Below, one piece after another: positions 24,611-33,736 of a DNA stretch of 64,000 nucleotides. Source of the stretch: Xanthomonas rydalmerensis (GTDB lineage Bacteria > Pseudomonadota > Gammaproteobacteria > Xanthomonadales > Xanthomonadaceae); assembly GCF_033170385.1 (NCBI RefSeq), contig NZ_CP126170.1, positions 3,620,001 to 3,684,000 of the forward strand. The letters are read 5' to 3'. Below the pieces are notes generated by a model, which made no database searches, had not been told where the DNA came from, and saw only the letters and a program-made list of their open reading frames with translations. The first letter of the stretch is position 1. Each line of letters starts with the position of its first letter. Both the position numbers and the translations under genes were made by a program.

Positions 24611-25915
24611 ATGATCCAGCATCTACGCACCCTCGTGAGCTACGGCATCGGATTGAGCCTGGCCTGCGCCGGCGTGGTCCACGCGCAATCGGACGTCGGC
24701 GTGCTCGACGTGCTCACCTACAACGTCGCCGGCCTGCCGCAGGGCATCTCCAGCAGCAACCCGGCCGCCAACACCGCGCAGATCGCACCGAAGCTGGCAC
24801 CCTACGGCCTGATCAACGTGCAGGAAGATTTCAACTATCACGCCACGTTGTACGCGGGCGACAAGCACCCCTACCGCACCCCCACCAGCGGCGGCGCGGC
24901 GATCGGCGACGGCCTCAACACGCTGAGCAACTATCCCTTCGACGACTTCACCCGCGTCAAGTGGGACAAGTGCAACGGCACCGACTGCCTCACCCCCAAG
25001 GGCTTCAGCTACATGCGCGTGCGCCTGGACGACGGCGTGCTGCTGGACGTGTACAACGCCCATCCCAACGCCGGCACCGAGAGCGCCGACCTGGCCGCGC
25101 GGCGCGCAAACATCAGCCAGCTCTCGCAGTTCATCCAGACCTGGTCGGCCGGCAACGCGGTGCTGGTGATGATGGACTCCAACACCCGCTACACCCGTGC
25201 CGACGACAACATCCGCACGCTGATCGCCGGCAACGGCCTGACCGATACGTGGGTGGAACTGGTCAAGGGCAGCGCGCCGGCCGCCGGCGCCGCGCCGCTG
25301 CTGTGCGGCACTCCGCCGACCAATGACTGCGAAGTGGTGGACAAGATCCTGTACCGCGACGCGCCGCAGCTGACCCTGGTCGCCAACCGCTACAAGCTCG
25401 ACGACGGCCACTTCTACGATAGCGAAGGCAAGCCACTGTCCGACCACTATCCGCTGGCCGCGCAGTTCGGCTGGGCGGTCGGTGCCACCGTGCGCACCAG
25501 CGACCAGTACGGCGGCCCGCACGGCACCCCGTTCAACGACATCGCCAAGGGCGCCGAGCAACGCACCATCGCCAGCGTGACTCTGCGTGGCGCCTCGCGC
25601 CTGGACGGCATCGCGCTGGGCCTGGACAACGGCAGCACCCTGGCCCACGGCGGCAGCGGCGGCGATCCGGTCACGCTGCGCCTGGCTGCCAACGAGCGGC
25701 TGACCTCGGCCACGTTGAGCGTGGGCCAGTACAACGGCCACACCCGGCTGTTCTCGCTGAGCCTGCGCACCAACCAGGGCCGCAGCCTGAGCGCCGGCAC
25801 GCCGACCAGCGAGACCTACACGCTCACCGCGCCCAGCGGCTGGCACATCGCCGGCTTCACCGGCCGCGACGGCGACGAGATCGACAAGCTCGGCGTGGTG
25901 TACCGGAAGGACTGA
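24611..25915 (+). CDS. exported endonuclease/exonuclease/phosphatase-family enzyme with C-terminal jacalin-like lectin domain
   Basis: A 434-residue protein with a signal peptide ending near HAQ (residue 25). The EEP domain (about 30-285) shows all key motifs: LTYNVAGLP, VQED, NAHPN, MMDSNTR and SDHYPL. These fit Mg2+-dependent phosphoesterases such as sphingomyelinases and inositol-polyphosphate 5-phosphatases, and also DNases. The remainder (about 290-434) reads as a jacalin-like beta-prism, with DQYGGPHGTPFND, AHGGSGGDP and a closing DEIDKLGVVYR. The lectin part may hold the enzyme on a glycan surface. It follows the phytase-family gene by 110 bases. Confidence 0.83.
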   Translation: MIQHLRTLVSYGIGLSLACAGVVHAQSDVGVLDVLTYNVAGLPQGISSSNPAANTAQIAPKLAPYGLINVQEDFNYHATLYAGDKHPYRTPTSGGAAIGDGLNTLSNYPFDDFTRVKWDKCNGTDCLTPKGFSYMRVRLDDGVLLDVYNAHPNAGTESADLAARRANISQLSQFIQTWSAGNAVLVMMDSNTRYTRADDNIRTLIAGNGLTDTWVELVKGSAPAAGAAPLLCGTPPTNDCEVVDKILYRDAPQLTLVANRYKLDDGHFYDSEGKPLSDHYPLAAQFGWAVGATVRTSDQYGGPHGTPFNDIAKGAEQRTIASVTLRGASRLDGIALGLDNGSTLAHGGSGGDPVTLRLAANERLTSATLSVGQYNGHTRLFSLSLRTNQGRSLSAGTPTSETYTLTAPSGWHIAGFTGRDGDEIDKLGVVYRKD

Positions 25916-25960
25916 CGCATCATGCCGGACGCTCGCGCCTGCGTTCGCGCATAAACGAGA

Positions 25961-25989
25961 ACGGCGCTCGCAAAAGCGAGCGCCGTTTT
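25961..25989 (+). terminator. rho-independent terminator after the EEP-lectin gene
   Basis: ACGGCGCTCGC (25961-25971), loop AAAA, GCGAGCGCCGT (25976-25986), then a T run to 25989. The 11-base-pair perfect stem closes the FecI-to-EEP gene group. Confidence 0.85.
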
Positions 25990-26195
25990 CAGCGACGCGG
26001 AGTGTCGGTGCGCTCGACCTGCGGCAAGCATGCCGGCGAACGCCGCTGCGTCGTCGCGCACATCCTCCAATCGCGATTCCCCGGATCGGCGTGCCGCGGT
26101 TTCAACGCCGAGGCGACCCTCGCCGCACGGCGCTGCACGCCACGACATCGGCAGCAGCCGCGTCGCGGACCCGACGCGGCGGATCCAACCGCAGA

Positions 26196-26582
26196 TCAGG
26201 CCTGCTTCGGATCAGGACCGTAGGCGTTGGCGCCCTTGACCCCTTCCAGGAACATGAAGACCAGGATCACGAAGCCGCCCACCCAGGGAATCAGACCCAG
26301 CAGCACGTACCAGCCGGACTTGCCCTGATCGTGGAACCGGCGCACCTGCACCGCGATCGACGGCACCACCACGGCCAGCGAGTACAGGCCCAGCAGCACC
26401 ACCGCCACCAGCGACAGCATGCTGGTGCCATTCTGGCCGCCGACGCCGCCACCGATTCCCATCAACACCATCAGCACCGTGATCACGACGATGTTCAACA
26501 GCGTGAACATCCAGTATTCCTTGCGCCGCGAACGCCCGGAAAAATCCGCGTAACGCTTGAGCGGCATCAACATCCATTCCAT
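26196..26582 (-). CDS. DUF805 membrane protein
   Basis: A 128-residue inner-membrane protein of the DUF805 family (E. coli YhaH/YhaI). The start at 26582 gives the canonical MEWMLMPLKRYADFSGRSRR and has an AAGGAA ribosome site. Three to four membrane segments follow, with the conserved VRRFHDQGKSGWYVLLGLIP loop. Function of the family is unknown. It is the gene after radA on the same strand, 84 bases away. Confidence 0.9.
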   Translation of the reverse strand: MEWMLMPLKRYADFSGRSRRKEYWMFTLLNIVVITVLMVLMGIGGGVGGQNGTSMLSLVAVVLLGLYSLAVVVPSIAVQVRRFHDQGKSGWYVLLGLIPWVGGFVILVFMFLEGVKGANAYGPDPKQA

Positions 26583-26666
26583 TGTGTTTTCCTTTTTTTC
26601 GAACCGCTGCCTCACTGCAGCGGGCGGCATGGTGGCATAAACGCCGCCAAGGGGAAACGCTGGCAA

Positions 26667-28052
26667 CTACTCGCTCGCCGCCTCCAACGCTTGCGCCAGG
26701 CGCTCCACCGCGATCACCTCCATGCCCTTGACCGTGCCGGTCTTGGGCGCATTGGCCTTGGGCACGATGGCGCGCTTGAAGCCGTGCGTGGCCGCCTCGC
26801 GCAGCCGGTCCTCGCCGTTGGGCACCGGGCGGATCTCACCGGACAGGCCGACCTCGCCGAAGGCGATGGTCTTCTCCGCCAGCGGCCGGTCGCGCAGCGA
26901 CGACAGCACCGCCAGCAGCACCGGCAGGTCGGCCGCGGTCTCCTGCACACGGATGCCGCCGACCACGTTGACGAACACGTCCTGGTCGCCGACCACGATG
27001 CCGCCGTGGCGGTGCAGCACCGCCAGCAGCATCGCCAGCCGGTTCTGCTCCAGTCCCACCGCCACGCGCCGCGGATTGGACAGCGGCGAGGCATCGACCA
27101 GCGCCTGCACCTCCACCATCAGCGGCCGCGTGCCCTCGCGGGTGACCATCACGCAACTGCCGGGCTGGTGCGCGCTGCCGCCGGAGAGGAAGATCGCCGA
27201 CGGGTTGGAGACTTCCTTCAGCCCCTTCTCGCCCATCGCGAACACGCCCAGTTCGTTGACCGCGCCGAAGCGGTTCTTGAACGCGCGCAACAGGCGGAAG
27301 CGGCTGCCGCTCTCGCCCTCGAAGTACAGCACCGCATCGACCATGTGCTCGAGTACGCGCGGGCCGGCGATGCCGCCTTCCTTGGTGACGTGGCCGACCA
27401 GGAACACCGCGGTGCCGGTCTCCTTGGCATAGCGCACCAGCCGTGCCGCGCTCTCGCGCACCTGGCTGACCGAACCGGGCGCGGCGGTCAGCGCCTCGGT
27501 CCACAGGGTCTGCACCGAGTCGGCGACGATCAGCTTGGGCCGCGCCGCGCTGGCATGCTGCAGGATGTGCTCGATGCCGGTCTCGGCCAGCGCGTTGAGG
27601 CCGTCCAGCGGCAGGTCCAGGCGCACCGCGCGCCCGGCGACCTGGCCCAGCGATTCCTCGCCGGTCACGTACAGCACCGGCAAGGTGCCGGCCATCTTCG
27701 CCAGCGCCTGCAGCAGCAGGGTCGACTTGCCGATGCCCGGATCGCCACCGATCAGGACCACCGCGCCCTCGACCAGGCCGCCACCGAGCACCCGGTCGAA
27801 CTCGCCGATGCCGGTGGACACGCGCGCCTGGTCGCGATGCTCCACGTCCTTGAGCGCGGTGATCTTCGGCGCCTCGGCCTTGCCGGCCCAGCCGCTGCGC
27901 CGCGCCGCGGCCGGCGCCTTGGCCGTGGCCGCGCTCTCCAGCACGATCTCGCTCAGCGTGTTCCAGGCGCCGCATTCGACGCACTGGCCCTGCCACTTGC
28001 TGTACTCGGCGCCGCACTCGCCGCAGACATAGGCCGTTTTCGCTTTCGCCAT
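26667..28052 (-). CDS. radA: DNA repair protein RadA
   Basis: A 461-residue protein with all RadA parts. An N-terminal zinc finger has C10, C13, C24 and C27. A RecA-like ATPase follows with GGDPGIGKSTLLLQ, the RadA-specific KNRFGAVNELG, and a C-terminal Lon-protease-like domain ending in VERLAQALEAASE. RadA promotes branch migration in recombinational repair. It is followed by the DUF805 gene. Confidence 0.97.
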   Translation of the reverse strand: MAKAKTAYVCGECGAEYSKWQGQCVECGAWNTLSEIVLESAATAKAPAAARRSGWAGKAEAPKITALKDVEHRDQARVSTGIGEFDRVLGGGLVEGAVVLIGGDPGIGKSTLLLQALAKMAGTLPVLYVTGEESLGQVAGRAVRLDLPLDGLNALAETGIEHILQHASAARPKLIVADSVQTLWTEALTAAPGSVSQVRESAARLVRYAKETGTAVFLVGHVTKEGGIAGPRVLEHMVDAVLYFEGESGSRFRLLRAFKNRFGAVNELGVFAMGEKGLKEVSNPSAIFLSGGSAHQPGSCVMVTREGTRPLMVEVQALVDASPLSNPRRVAVGLEQNRLAMLLAVLHRHGGIVVGDQDVFVNVVGGIRVQETAADLPVLLAVLSSLRDRPLAEKTIAFGEVGLSGEIRPVPNGEDRLREAATHGFKRAIVPKANAPKTGTVKGMEVIAVERLAQALEAASE

Positions 28053-28368
28053 CTGGTGTTGGTCCGCTCAGACAATGCATCAGCATAGTGGCTGGCGGTC
28101 TCAAGGTCCGCGACGCGGTGCCTGCGGCGCATCGCACTCGCTCCCCTACCGGGTGAAGCGGTGCCGGGAAAGCATCGCGCACTCGCCAGCGGCGGCGATG
28201 CGCGGCGGCGCGCTGCTGCGTTTCGCCCCGACTGGTGGCCCAAGCCGCCGCGCACGGCCGCCGGGAGCCGGGAGCCGGGAGCCGGAGGCATCGTGTGGGA
28301 GGGAAGTCAGGTCCGACGGATGCCGCCCAGGAAGATGTCCTCTTTGCTTGTCGCGACGGGGATGGTCG
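28053..28368. other. 316-base gap with a short tandem repeat
   Basis: No gene is seen. Between 28258 and 28287 the heptamer CGGGAGC is repeated about four times, followed by a degenerate REP-like sequence (GTGGGAGGGAAGTCAGGTCC, from about 28294). The radA promoter should lie at the left end. Confidence 0.5.
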
Positions 28369-28905
28369 TCAGCGCGCCTTCAAGGCAACAAGGAGGTGTT
28401 GCACCTGATCACGTCGCGTAATGCGCACAAAGCGAATATGCGCGTACTGCGGGTTGTCCAGATCGGCCTCGTAGCGCGCGCGGTTGCTGCGCCAGGTCTT
28501 GAGCATCCAGACGATGATAGACTCCCGACTAAGGAATGTGCGGCGAAAACTCTCGCGATTTCCCGTCCCTGGCCACAATTCCTGTTTGTGCCAGGCCCGT
28601 TTGAACGCTCTGGCGACAGCCTGGCATAGCGTGCGGGCAAACCCATAGTCCACCCACACCACCAGGTCCACATCGCGCCATTTCACGGGCCGCGTCCGGT
28701 CGTAGTTGCCATCCAGCACCCAGTCCGCAGAAGCAGCTAATGCACGCTCCAGTTTTTCCAGGAATGCATCGTCCGGTGTCCCCTGCCAGTCCGCGCGCCA
28801 GTAGAGCCTGTCCATTTCGACATAGGGAATCGCAAGCTCCTTGGCGATCCGCCTGGCGAGCGTGCTTTTCCCGCTTGCGCTGGTGCCGACGACATTGATT
28901 TTCAC
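28369..28905 (-). CDS. small P-loop kinase, adenylate-kinase/FlaR-like
   Basis: A 178-residue protein with Walker A GTSASGKST (residues 7-15) and the fold-specific DRLYWRADW and WVLDGNYDRTRPVKW segments found in proteins annotated as topology-modulation protein or AAA-family ATPase. It probably phosphorylates a small molecule; substrate unknown. Third codon positions are noticeably less GC-rich than in neighbouring genes, so the gene could have been acquired. It stands alone. Confidence 0.75.
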   Translation of the reverse strand: MKINVVGTSASGKSTLARRIAKELAIPYVEMDRLYWRADWQGTPDDAFLEKLERALAASADWVLDGNYDRTRPVKWRDVDLVVWVDYGFARTLCQAVARAFKRAWHKQELWPGTGNRESFRRTFLSRESIIVWMLKTWRSNRARYEADLDNPQYAHIRFVRITRRDQVQHLLVALKAR

Positions 28906-29146
28906 CGCCTAAACCTCGTCCTCGCGGAAGAAGATCAGCCACCTCGGCCGCTCCCGCACCGCGCTGTGCTCGCTGTAGGAACGGCTTCGCGTGGCCTGCG
29001 CCATCGGTGGAAACCAAGCAGCGAACACAAACCACCCGGCGTCTCAATCGCCCTCCAGCGACGCGCGCCAGCGCGATGACGCCATCGCCGCGCACCGGCA
29101 CCGCCCGGCGCACCGAAGCACGGGCGGGCGATCGTGCTCGCCGCTC

Positions 29147-31036
29147 TCAACGCGCCTTGTACAACTCGCTCAGGCGATCCGGCGTGCCGGCGATACGCTC
29201 CAGGTGCGGATACTGCAGGCCACCGTAGTAGGCGATGCGCAAGGTGTCGTAGCGGTCGCCGCGCTTGACCAGCAGCTCGAGCGGAGTGCTGCCGCCCTTG
29301 GCCGCGGTGACCGCGTCCTTGAGCGCCTCGGCGCTGTACTCGCGGCCGCCGACCGCGACCACGCGGTTGCCGGCGATAAGGCCGGCATTGAACGCCGGGC
29401 TGTCCCACAGCACGGCCTGCACCTGGCCCTGTTGGTCCAGGCTCAGGCCCAGCGAATAGCTCAGGTCCAGGCTCTTGCTACGCGACTCGGACGTCTTGCT
29501 GGCCGCGTTCGGCTGATCGGTATAGACCAGCCTCCAGCCGCTGGCCTCGATCCCGCCGACCAGCGAACCATGCGCGTCGAGGCGGCTGCGCAGCAGGGTC
29601 GCCCAGTCGTACTTGGCGATCCCATTGAGCGTGGCGACGATGTCGTCGAAGGTGTAGGGGTTCACGTCCCAGGCGCCGTCGTGCATGCCGAAGAACGCCT
29701 TGGCGAAATCGTCCAGCGAGCGCTTGCCGCCGCTGAGCTCGCGCAGCTTGGCGTTGACCTCCAGCCACAGCATCTGCCCGCCGGAGTAGTAGTCCTCGCT
29801 CAGTTGGTAGCTGCGGTAGGCGCGCGGCCGGCGCATCGACATGGTCGGGTCGTTGGTGGTGTCCTGCAGCGCGCGCCAGGCCAGGCCGGGACGGCCGCGC
29901 TGGTAGACCGCGGCGACGTTGGCCAGCATGTCGCGGGCCTGATCCTGCGTCCACAGCCCCGCGCGCGCGGCGATCACCTCGCCCCAGAACTGGGTCTGAC
30001 CCTCATACAGCCACAGCAGGCTGTCGCCCATCGGCACGTTGAAGTTGGGCGTGGCCAGGTCGGCGCCGCGGCGGTACTTGCCGTTCCAGGAGTGGTTGAA
30101 CTCGTGCGCGAGCAGGTCGCGCATCTCCCAGCTCTTGTCCCACTCGGTGAAGTAGTCGAGCGGCCCGCTGTTCTCGCTGGAGCGGTGGTGCTCCAGGCCG
30201 ATGCCGCCGAGCTTGTCGGTCAGCGCCAGCAGGAACTCGTAGTGGTCGAAGTGGCGCGCGCCGTACAGCTTGTCCATCTGCTGCACCAGGGCCACGTGCG
30301 CCTTCACCTGCTCGGGCTTGGCCTCCAGCGACTTGGGCTTGTCGGCGAACACGTTCAGCGCCACCGGCGCCTTGTCCTTGCTGTCCAGCACGATGCGCTT
30401 GTAGTACTTGCCGGCGAACATCGGCGAATCGACCAGGTCGTCGAAATCGATCGGCTTGAACGTCACCGTGTCGCCGGTCCGCCCGGCGGTCTCCAGCGCG
30501 GTGGCGTAGCTCCAGCCGGCCGGCAGGGTCACGCTGGCCTGCGCCTTGATGTTGCGCGCGTACACCCCGGCCGGATACAGCGCGGTGGTGTTCCACTGCA
30601 GGTTGAGCATCTCCGGGGTCATCATCACCCGGCCCTGGCCGTCGCCCTGCGAGGACAGGAACTGGTACTCGGCGACGATCTCGCTGACGCCGGCGGGCAC
30701 GTCGATCTTGAACGCATAGACGTCGTACTGGTCGCGCGTCCACGGCAGCACCTTGCCGTTGGCCTTGATCACCAGCCCGGCCACCTTGTCGATCGGGCCG
30801 GTCGGGGAATGGTTGCCGGGGATCCACTGCGGATACAGCAGGGTCATCGGCCCCGGCGTGGCCGGAATGGTGCTGCGCACGCGGAAAATGCGGTGCGCCA
30901 GATCGGTGGCGTCGACATCGATCTTCAACGTGCCGGCGAACGGCACGTCGCGCGGCGGTGCGGTCTGCGCCGAGGCCTGGAACGCGACAGTGGCGGCCAG
31001 CAGCAACGGCGCCATCCAGGCGGTGGACTTGTTCAT
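29147..31036 (-). CDS. M61-family glycyl aminopeptidase with PDZ domain
   Basis: A 629-residue exported metallopeptidase. The start at 31036 gives a signal peptide (WMAPLLLAATVAFQASA). The N-terminal beta domain is followed by a thermolysin-like domain with the zinc motif HEFNH and a downstream glutamate in LLWLYEGQTQFWGE. A PDZ domain lies near the C-terminus (LGLSLDQQGQVQAVLWDS). M61 enzymes release N-terminal Gly or Ala in the periplasm. The region upstream to 31198 is open but unlikely to be translated. Confidence 0.92.
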   Translation of the reverse strand: MNKSTAWMAPLLLAATVAFQASAQTAPPRDVPFAGTLKIDVDATDLAHRIFRVRSTIPATPGPMTLLYPQWIPGNHSPTGPIDKVAGLVIKANGKVLPWTRDQYDVYAFKIDVPAGVSEIVAEYQFLSSQGDGQGRVMMTPEMLNLQWNTTALYPAGVYARNIKAQASVTLPAGWSYATALETAGRTGDTVTFKPIDFDDLVDSPMFAGKYYKRIVLDSKDKAPVALNVFADKPKSLEAKPEQVKAHVALVQQMDKLYGARHFDHYEFLLALTDKLGGIGLEHHRSSENSGPLDYFTEWDKSWEMRDLLAHEFNHSWNGKYRRGADLATPNFNVPMGDSLLWLYEGQTQFWGEVIAARAGLWTQDQARDMLANVAAVYQRGRPGLAWRALQDTTNDPTMSMRRPRAYRSYQLSEDYYSGGQMLWLEVNAKLRELSGGKRSLDDFAKAFFGMHDGAWDVNPYTFDDIVATLNGIAKYDWATLLRSRLDAHGSLVGGIEASGWRLVYTDQPNAASKTSESRSKSLDLSYSLGLSLDQQGQVQAVLWDSPAFNAGLIAGNRVVAVGGREYSAEALKDAVTAAKGGSTPLELLVKRGDRYDTLRIAYYGGLQYPHLERIAGTPDRLSELYKAR

Positions 31037-31201
31037 GGGATCTCCAGGCAGGAACGGCGGCGAACAGGCAAACCCCCATGCTATGCCTGCGGCGCCGCGA
31101 CGTGCCATGCCATAGGTCATGCCCGCGGCACAGCGCGACGCACGGAAGCTGCGTGCGCGAGGCAGGCCTGAAGGCCTGGTCGCAACGGCGCATGCCACGC
31201 C

Positions 31202-31972
31202 TCAATACGTGCGCACCGGAAAACGCCCGGAAAAACCGTCGAACAAGGCGCGGTCGACGGCCAGACGCTGCCGAAGCTCCGCCGAGTCGGTCATCCCGAA
31301 GCCGAGTTCATCGGCCTGCCCTGCCTCGAGCCCGGCGAAGATCGCGTCGCAGAACACCTCCAGGTCCGCGCCATGCGCCACGCCCGTGCCCGCCAGGCCG
31401 GTGCGGACGGCGGGCGGGATGATTTCCACGACGCGAACCGGCGTCGCCGACAGCGCGAACCTGAGGTTGGCGGTGTAGCTACGGATCGCGGCCTTGCAGG
31501 CGCTGTAGACCGGTGCGAATGGTTGCGGGATCAAGGCGCCGCCGGACGATACATTGGCGATAAGGCATGGCTCTCCCTGCTTGAGCAACAGCGGGATCAG
31601 CAGATGATTCAGATGCACGACGGCAGAAAACAGGATCTCTATTTCGCGCTGGCGCTCCACCCAAGGCGCCTGGTCGTCGGCGAGCGACACCCGTCGTTGG
31701 ATACCTGCGTTGTTGACCACCACGCGCAACCCCGGGCACTGCGCCTGCAGATACTGCGCGAGTCGCTCGCGCTCCTCGGCCACCCCGATGTCGTTGACCA
31801 GCGTGTGCAGGCCGGGCGCCGCCGACGCGGCACGTTCGAGCTTGCCTGAGTCGCGACCGGTGACCAGCACCCGGCTGCCTGCCGCCAGGAAGCGCCGGGC
31901 AAGGCCGAAGCCGATGCCATCGCTTCCACCAGTGATCACCACATCCACGCCTTCGAACGTCGTTGCTGTCAT
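31202..31972 (-). CDS. SDR-family oxidoreductase, DltE-like
   Basis: A 256-residue short-chain dehydrogenase. Cofactor motif ITGGSDGIGFGLARRFL begins near residue 13; NNAGIQ, the Ser in NVSSGGAL and the YSACK pair complete the active site. It resembles DltE/YvaG-like reductases of unknown substrate. It is divergent from a MarR-family gene, and two near-identical operators lie between them, so it is very likely the regulator's target. Confidence 0.83.
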   Translation of the reverse strand: MTATTFEGVDVVITGGSDGIGFGLARRFLAAGSRVLVTGRDSGKLERAASAAPGLHTLVNDIGVAEERERLAQYLQAQCPGLRVVVNNAGIQRRVSLADDQAPWVERQREIEILFSAVVHLNHLLIPLLLKQGEPCLIANVSSGGALIPQPFAPVYSACKAAIRSYTANLRFALSATPVRVVEIIPPAVRTGLAGTGVAHGADLEVFCDAIFAGLEAGQADELGFGMTDSAELRQRLAVDRALFDGFSGRFPVRTY

Positions 31973-32038
31973 CGCGGTCGCCTTCGGAAGATCGGGACTG
32001 AGTCGCGGGCTCGTACAGCGCCGCAACCGTCAGATCCT

Positions 32039-32086
32039 GGTTGTCATGTCAACCAAAAGTACGCCCGCGTGGTTGCTACGTCAACC
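32039..32086. promoter_or_regulatory. two tandem MarR-type operators
   Basis: GGTTGTCATGTCAACC (32039-32054) and GGTTGCTACGTCAACC (32071-32086) share the inverted arms GGTTG and CAACC around a 6-base centre. Their centres are 32 bases apart, about three helical turns, so two dimers would sit on one face of the DNA. They fill the region between the SDR and MarR starts. Confidence 0.78.
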
Positions 32087-32107
32087 GCATCCACCTAAGG
32101 TGCCGCG

Positions 32108-32545
32108 ATGAACCAAGCACGCCTTTCCACCCGCGAACTAGCGATCTGGCACGCCTTCAAGCAGATGAGCCAGGCGGTGATGGCGGCGGTCGAAAAGGAG
32201 CTGACCGACCACACAGGCCTGACCGGCAGCGACTTCGGCGTGCTGTCGCGACTGATGGATCTGGGCAAGGGCGAACTGCGCCAACAGGCGCTCGCCGATT
32301 CCATGGGATGGCACAAGAGTCGGCTATCGCACCAGCTCACGCGCATGCAGGCACGCGGCCTCGTTCGCCGCAGCGACGCCGAACCGCGCGTGGTGACCGT
32401 CGCCATCACCGCCTTGGGCCAGGAGAAGATCGCCGCGGCGCGGCCGATCCATGCGGCCGCGGTCAGAACCTGGCTGCTGGATCGCCTCAGCGCCGAGGAG
32501 GCGAACGTGCTGCTGCAGCTTTCCGGCAGGCTCGGCCGGAGCTGA
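32108..32545 (+). CDS. MarR-family transcriptional regulator
   Basis: A 145-residue winged-helix repressor. The DNA-binding part runs about residues 45-105 (LRQQALADSMGWHKSRLSHQ, then LTRMQARGLVRRSDAEPR with the wing RVVTVAITALG). Flanking helices should form the dimer. It is divergent from the SDR gene and should bind the paired GGTTG-N6-CAACC sites, repressing both genes until a ligand, probably phenolic or aromatic, binds. Confidence 0.88.
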   Translation: MNQARLSTRELAIWHAFKQMSQAVMAAVEKELTDHTGLTGSDFGVLSRLMDLGKGELRQQALADSMGWHKSRLSHQLTRMQARGLVRRSDAEPRVVTVAITALGQEKIAAARPIHAAAVRTWLLDRLSAEEANVLLQLSGRLGRS

Positions 32546-32718
32546 CAACGGTCACGCGCCGCAGTGCGCTTCCGCGAGTCGCACTGCGAGCGGCGTTGGA
32601 GCGCACGCGTGGTGCGCCGATCAGGGTGCGGCAAGACGCTGGGACGAGCGCGCCGCTTTCGCGTCCACCGGCCGCCTGCCCATCCAGAAAGGCCGCACCC
32701 GCCTATGCCCCGCAACGC

Positions 32719-32743
32719 AAAAGGCCGCCCGGAGGCGGCCTTC
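32719..32743 (-). terminator. terminator of the cyo operon
   Basis: On the minus strand AAGGCCGCC, loop TCCG, GGCGGCCTT is followed by TTG. The 9-base stem sits 22 bases beyond the cyoD stop. Confidence 0.8.
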
Positions 32744-32765
32744 GCGACGCAACTGCGGTGCGCGC

Positions 32766-33107
32766 TCAGTGCATCATGTTGACGTTGAGGTTGTGCATGA
32801 CCCACAGCGAGCCGACCACCACGATGCCGATGATCAGCAGCGAGAACAGGCCCACGTGCACGTTGGAGCGCTGTTCGGCCGAACGGTCCATGTGCAGGAA
32901 GTAGATCAGGTGCACCAGCATCTGCACCGCGGCCAGCACCGCGATGACGATGACGGTGACGCCGCGCGGGAACGCCCCGCTCATCACCATGCCGAACGGG
33001 ATCACGGTCAGGATCACCGCCAGCACGAAGCCGACCAGGTAGGACTTCAGGCCGCCGCCATGGCCGTGCTCGGCGTGCGCGTCGGAGGAAGAGTGGTGGT
33101 TGGCCAT
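32766..33107 (-). CDS. cyoD: cytochrome o ubiquinol oxidase subunit IV
   Basis: A 113-residue inner-membrane protein with three membrane segments, including LVGFVLAVILTVIPFGMV and VLAAVQMLVHLIYFLHM. It is a small accessory subunit that helps assemble the CuB site of subunit I. The start at 33107 overlaps the cyoC stop (TAATG), so the two are translationally coupled. A His-rich N-terminus (HHSSSDAHAEHGHG) is unusual but not diagnostic. No cyoE gene follows. Confidence 0.93.
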   Translation of the reverse strand: MANHHSSSDAHAEHGHGGGLKSYLVGFVLAVILTVIPFGMVMSGAFPRGVTVIVIAVLAAVQMLVHLIYFLHMDRSAEQRSNVHVGLFSLLIIGIVVVGSLWVMHNLNVNMMH

Positions 33108-33733
33108 TACAGCGCTCCCAGCAGGTAGACGATGGTGAACACGCCGATCCAGATCACGTCCAGGAAGTGCCAGAACAGGCTCAGGCACGCCAGGCGGGTC
33201 ATATTGCGCGGGGTCAGGCCGTTCCTGGCGATCTGGATCACCAGCACGGCCATCCACAGCAGGCCCGAGGTCACGTGCAGACCGTGGGTGCCGACCAGAG
33301 TGAAGAACGCCGACAGGAACGCGCTACGGCCGGGGCCGGCGCCCTCCTGGATCAGGTGGTGGAACTCGTACAACTCCATGCCCAGGAAGCCCAGGCCCAG
33401 CGCCGCGGTGACCGCCAGCCAGCCGTACAGGCCGCCCATGCTGCGCTTGTTCGCCGAGATCATCGCGAAGCCGAAACTCAGGCTGCTGAACAACAGCAGG
33501 AAGGTTTCCACCAGCACGAACTTCAGGTCGAACAGTTCCTTGGCGGTCGGGCCGTCCACCGTCGCGCCGGCCAGCACCGCGTAGGTGGCGAACAGGCCGG
33601 CGAAGATGAGGCAGTCGCTCATCAGGTAGACCCAGAACCCGAAGACGGTGTTGCCGCCCGCGTCGTGATGTTCGTGGTCGTGGTCGTGGCCGCCCGCGTG
33701 GGCGGCGTGGGGATCGAGCGTCGTGGAAGCCAT
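33107..33733 (-). CDS. cyoC: cytochrome o ubiquinol oxidase subunit III
   Basis: A 208-residue protein with five membrane segments, as in bo3-type subunit III. Family stretches are [20 protein letters not shown] and [19 protein letters not shown]. The N-terminus is rich in histidine ([13 protein letters not shown]). It lies three bases after cyoB and overlaps cyoD by one base. Confidence 0.95.
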   Translation of the reverse strand: MASTTLDPHAAHAGGHDHDHEHHDAGGNTVFGFWVYLMSDCLIFAGLFATYAVLAGATVDGPTAKELFDLKFVLVETFLLLFSSLSFGFAMISANKRSMGGLYGWLAVTAALGLGFLGMELYEFHHLIQEGAGPGRSAFLSAFFTLVGTHGLHVTSGLLWMAVLVIQIARNGLTPRNMTRLACLSLFWHFLDVIWIGVFTIVYLLGAL

Positions 33734-33736
33734 GGT

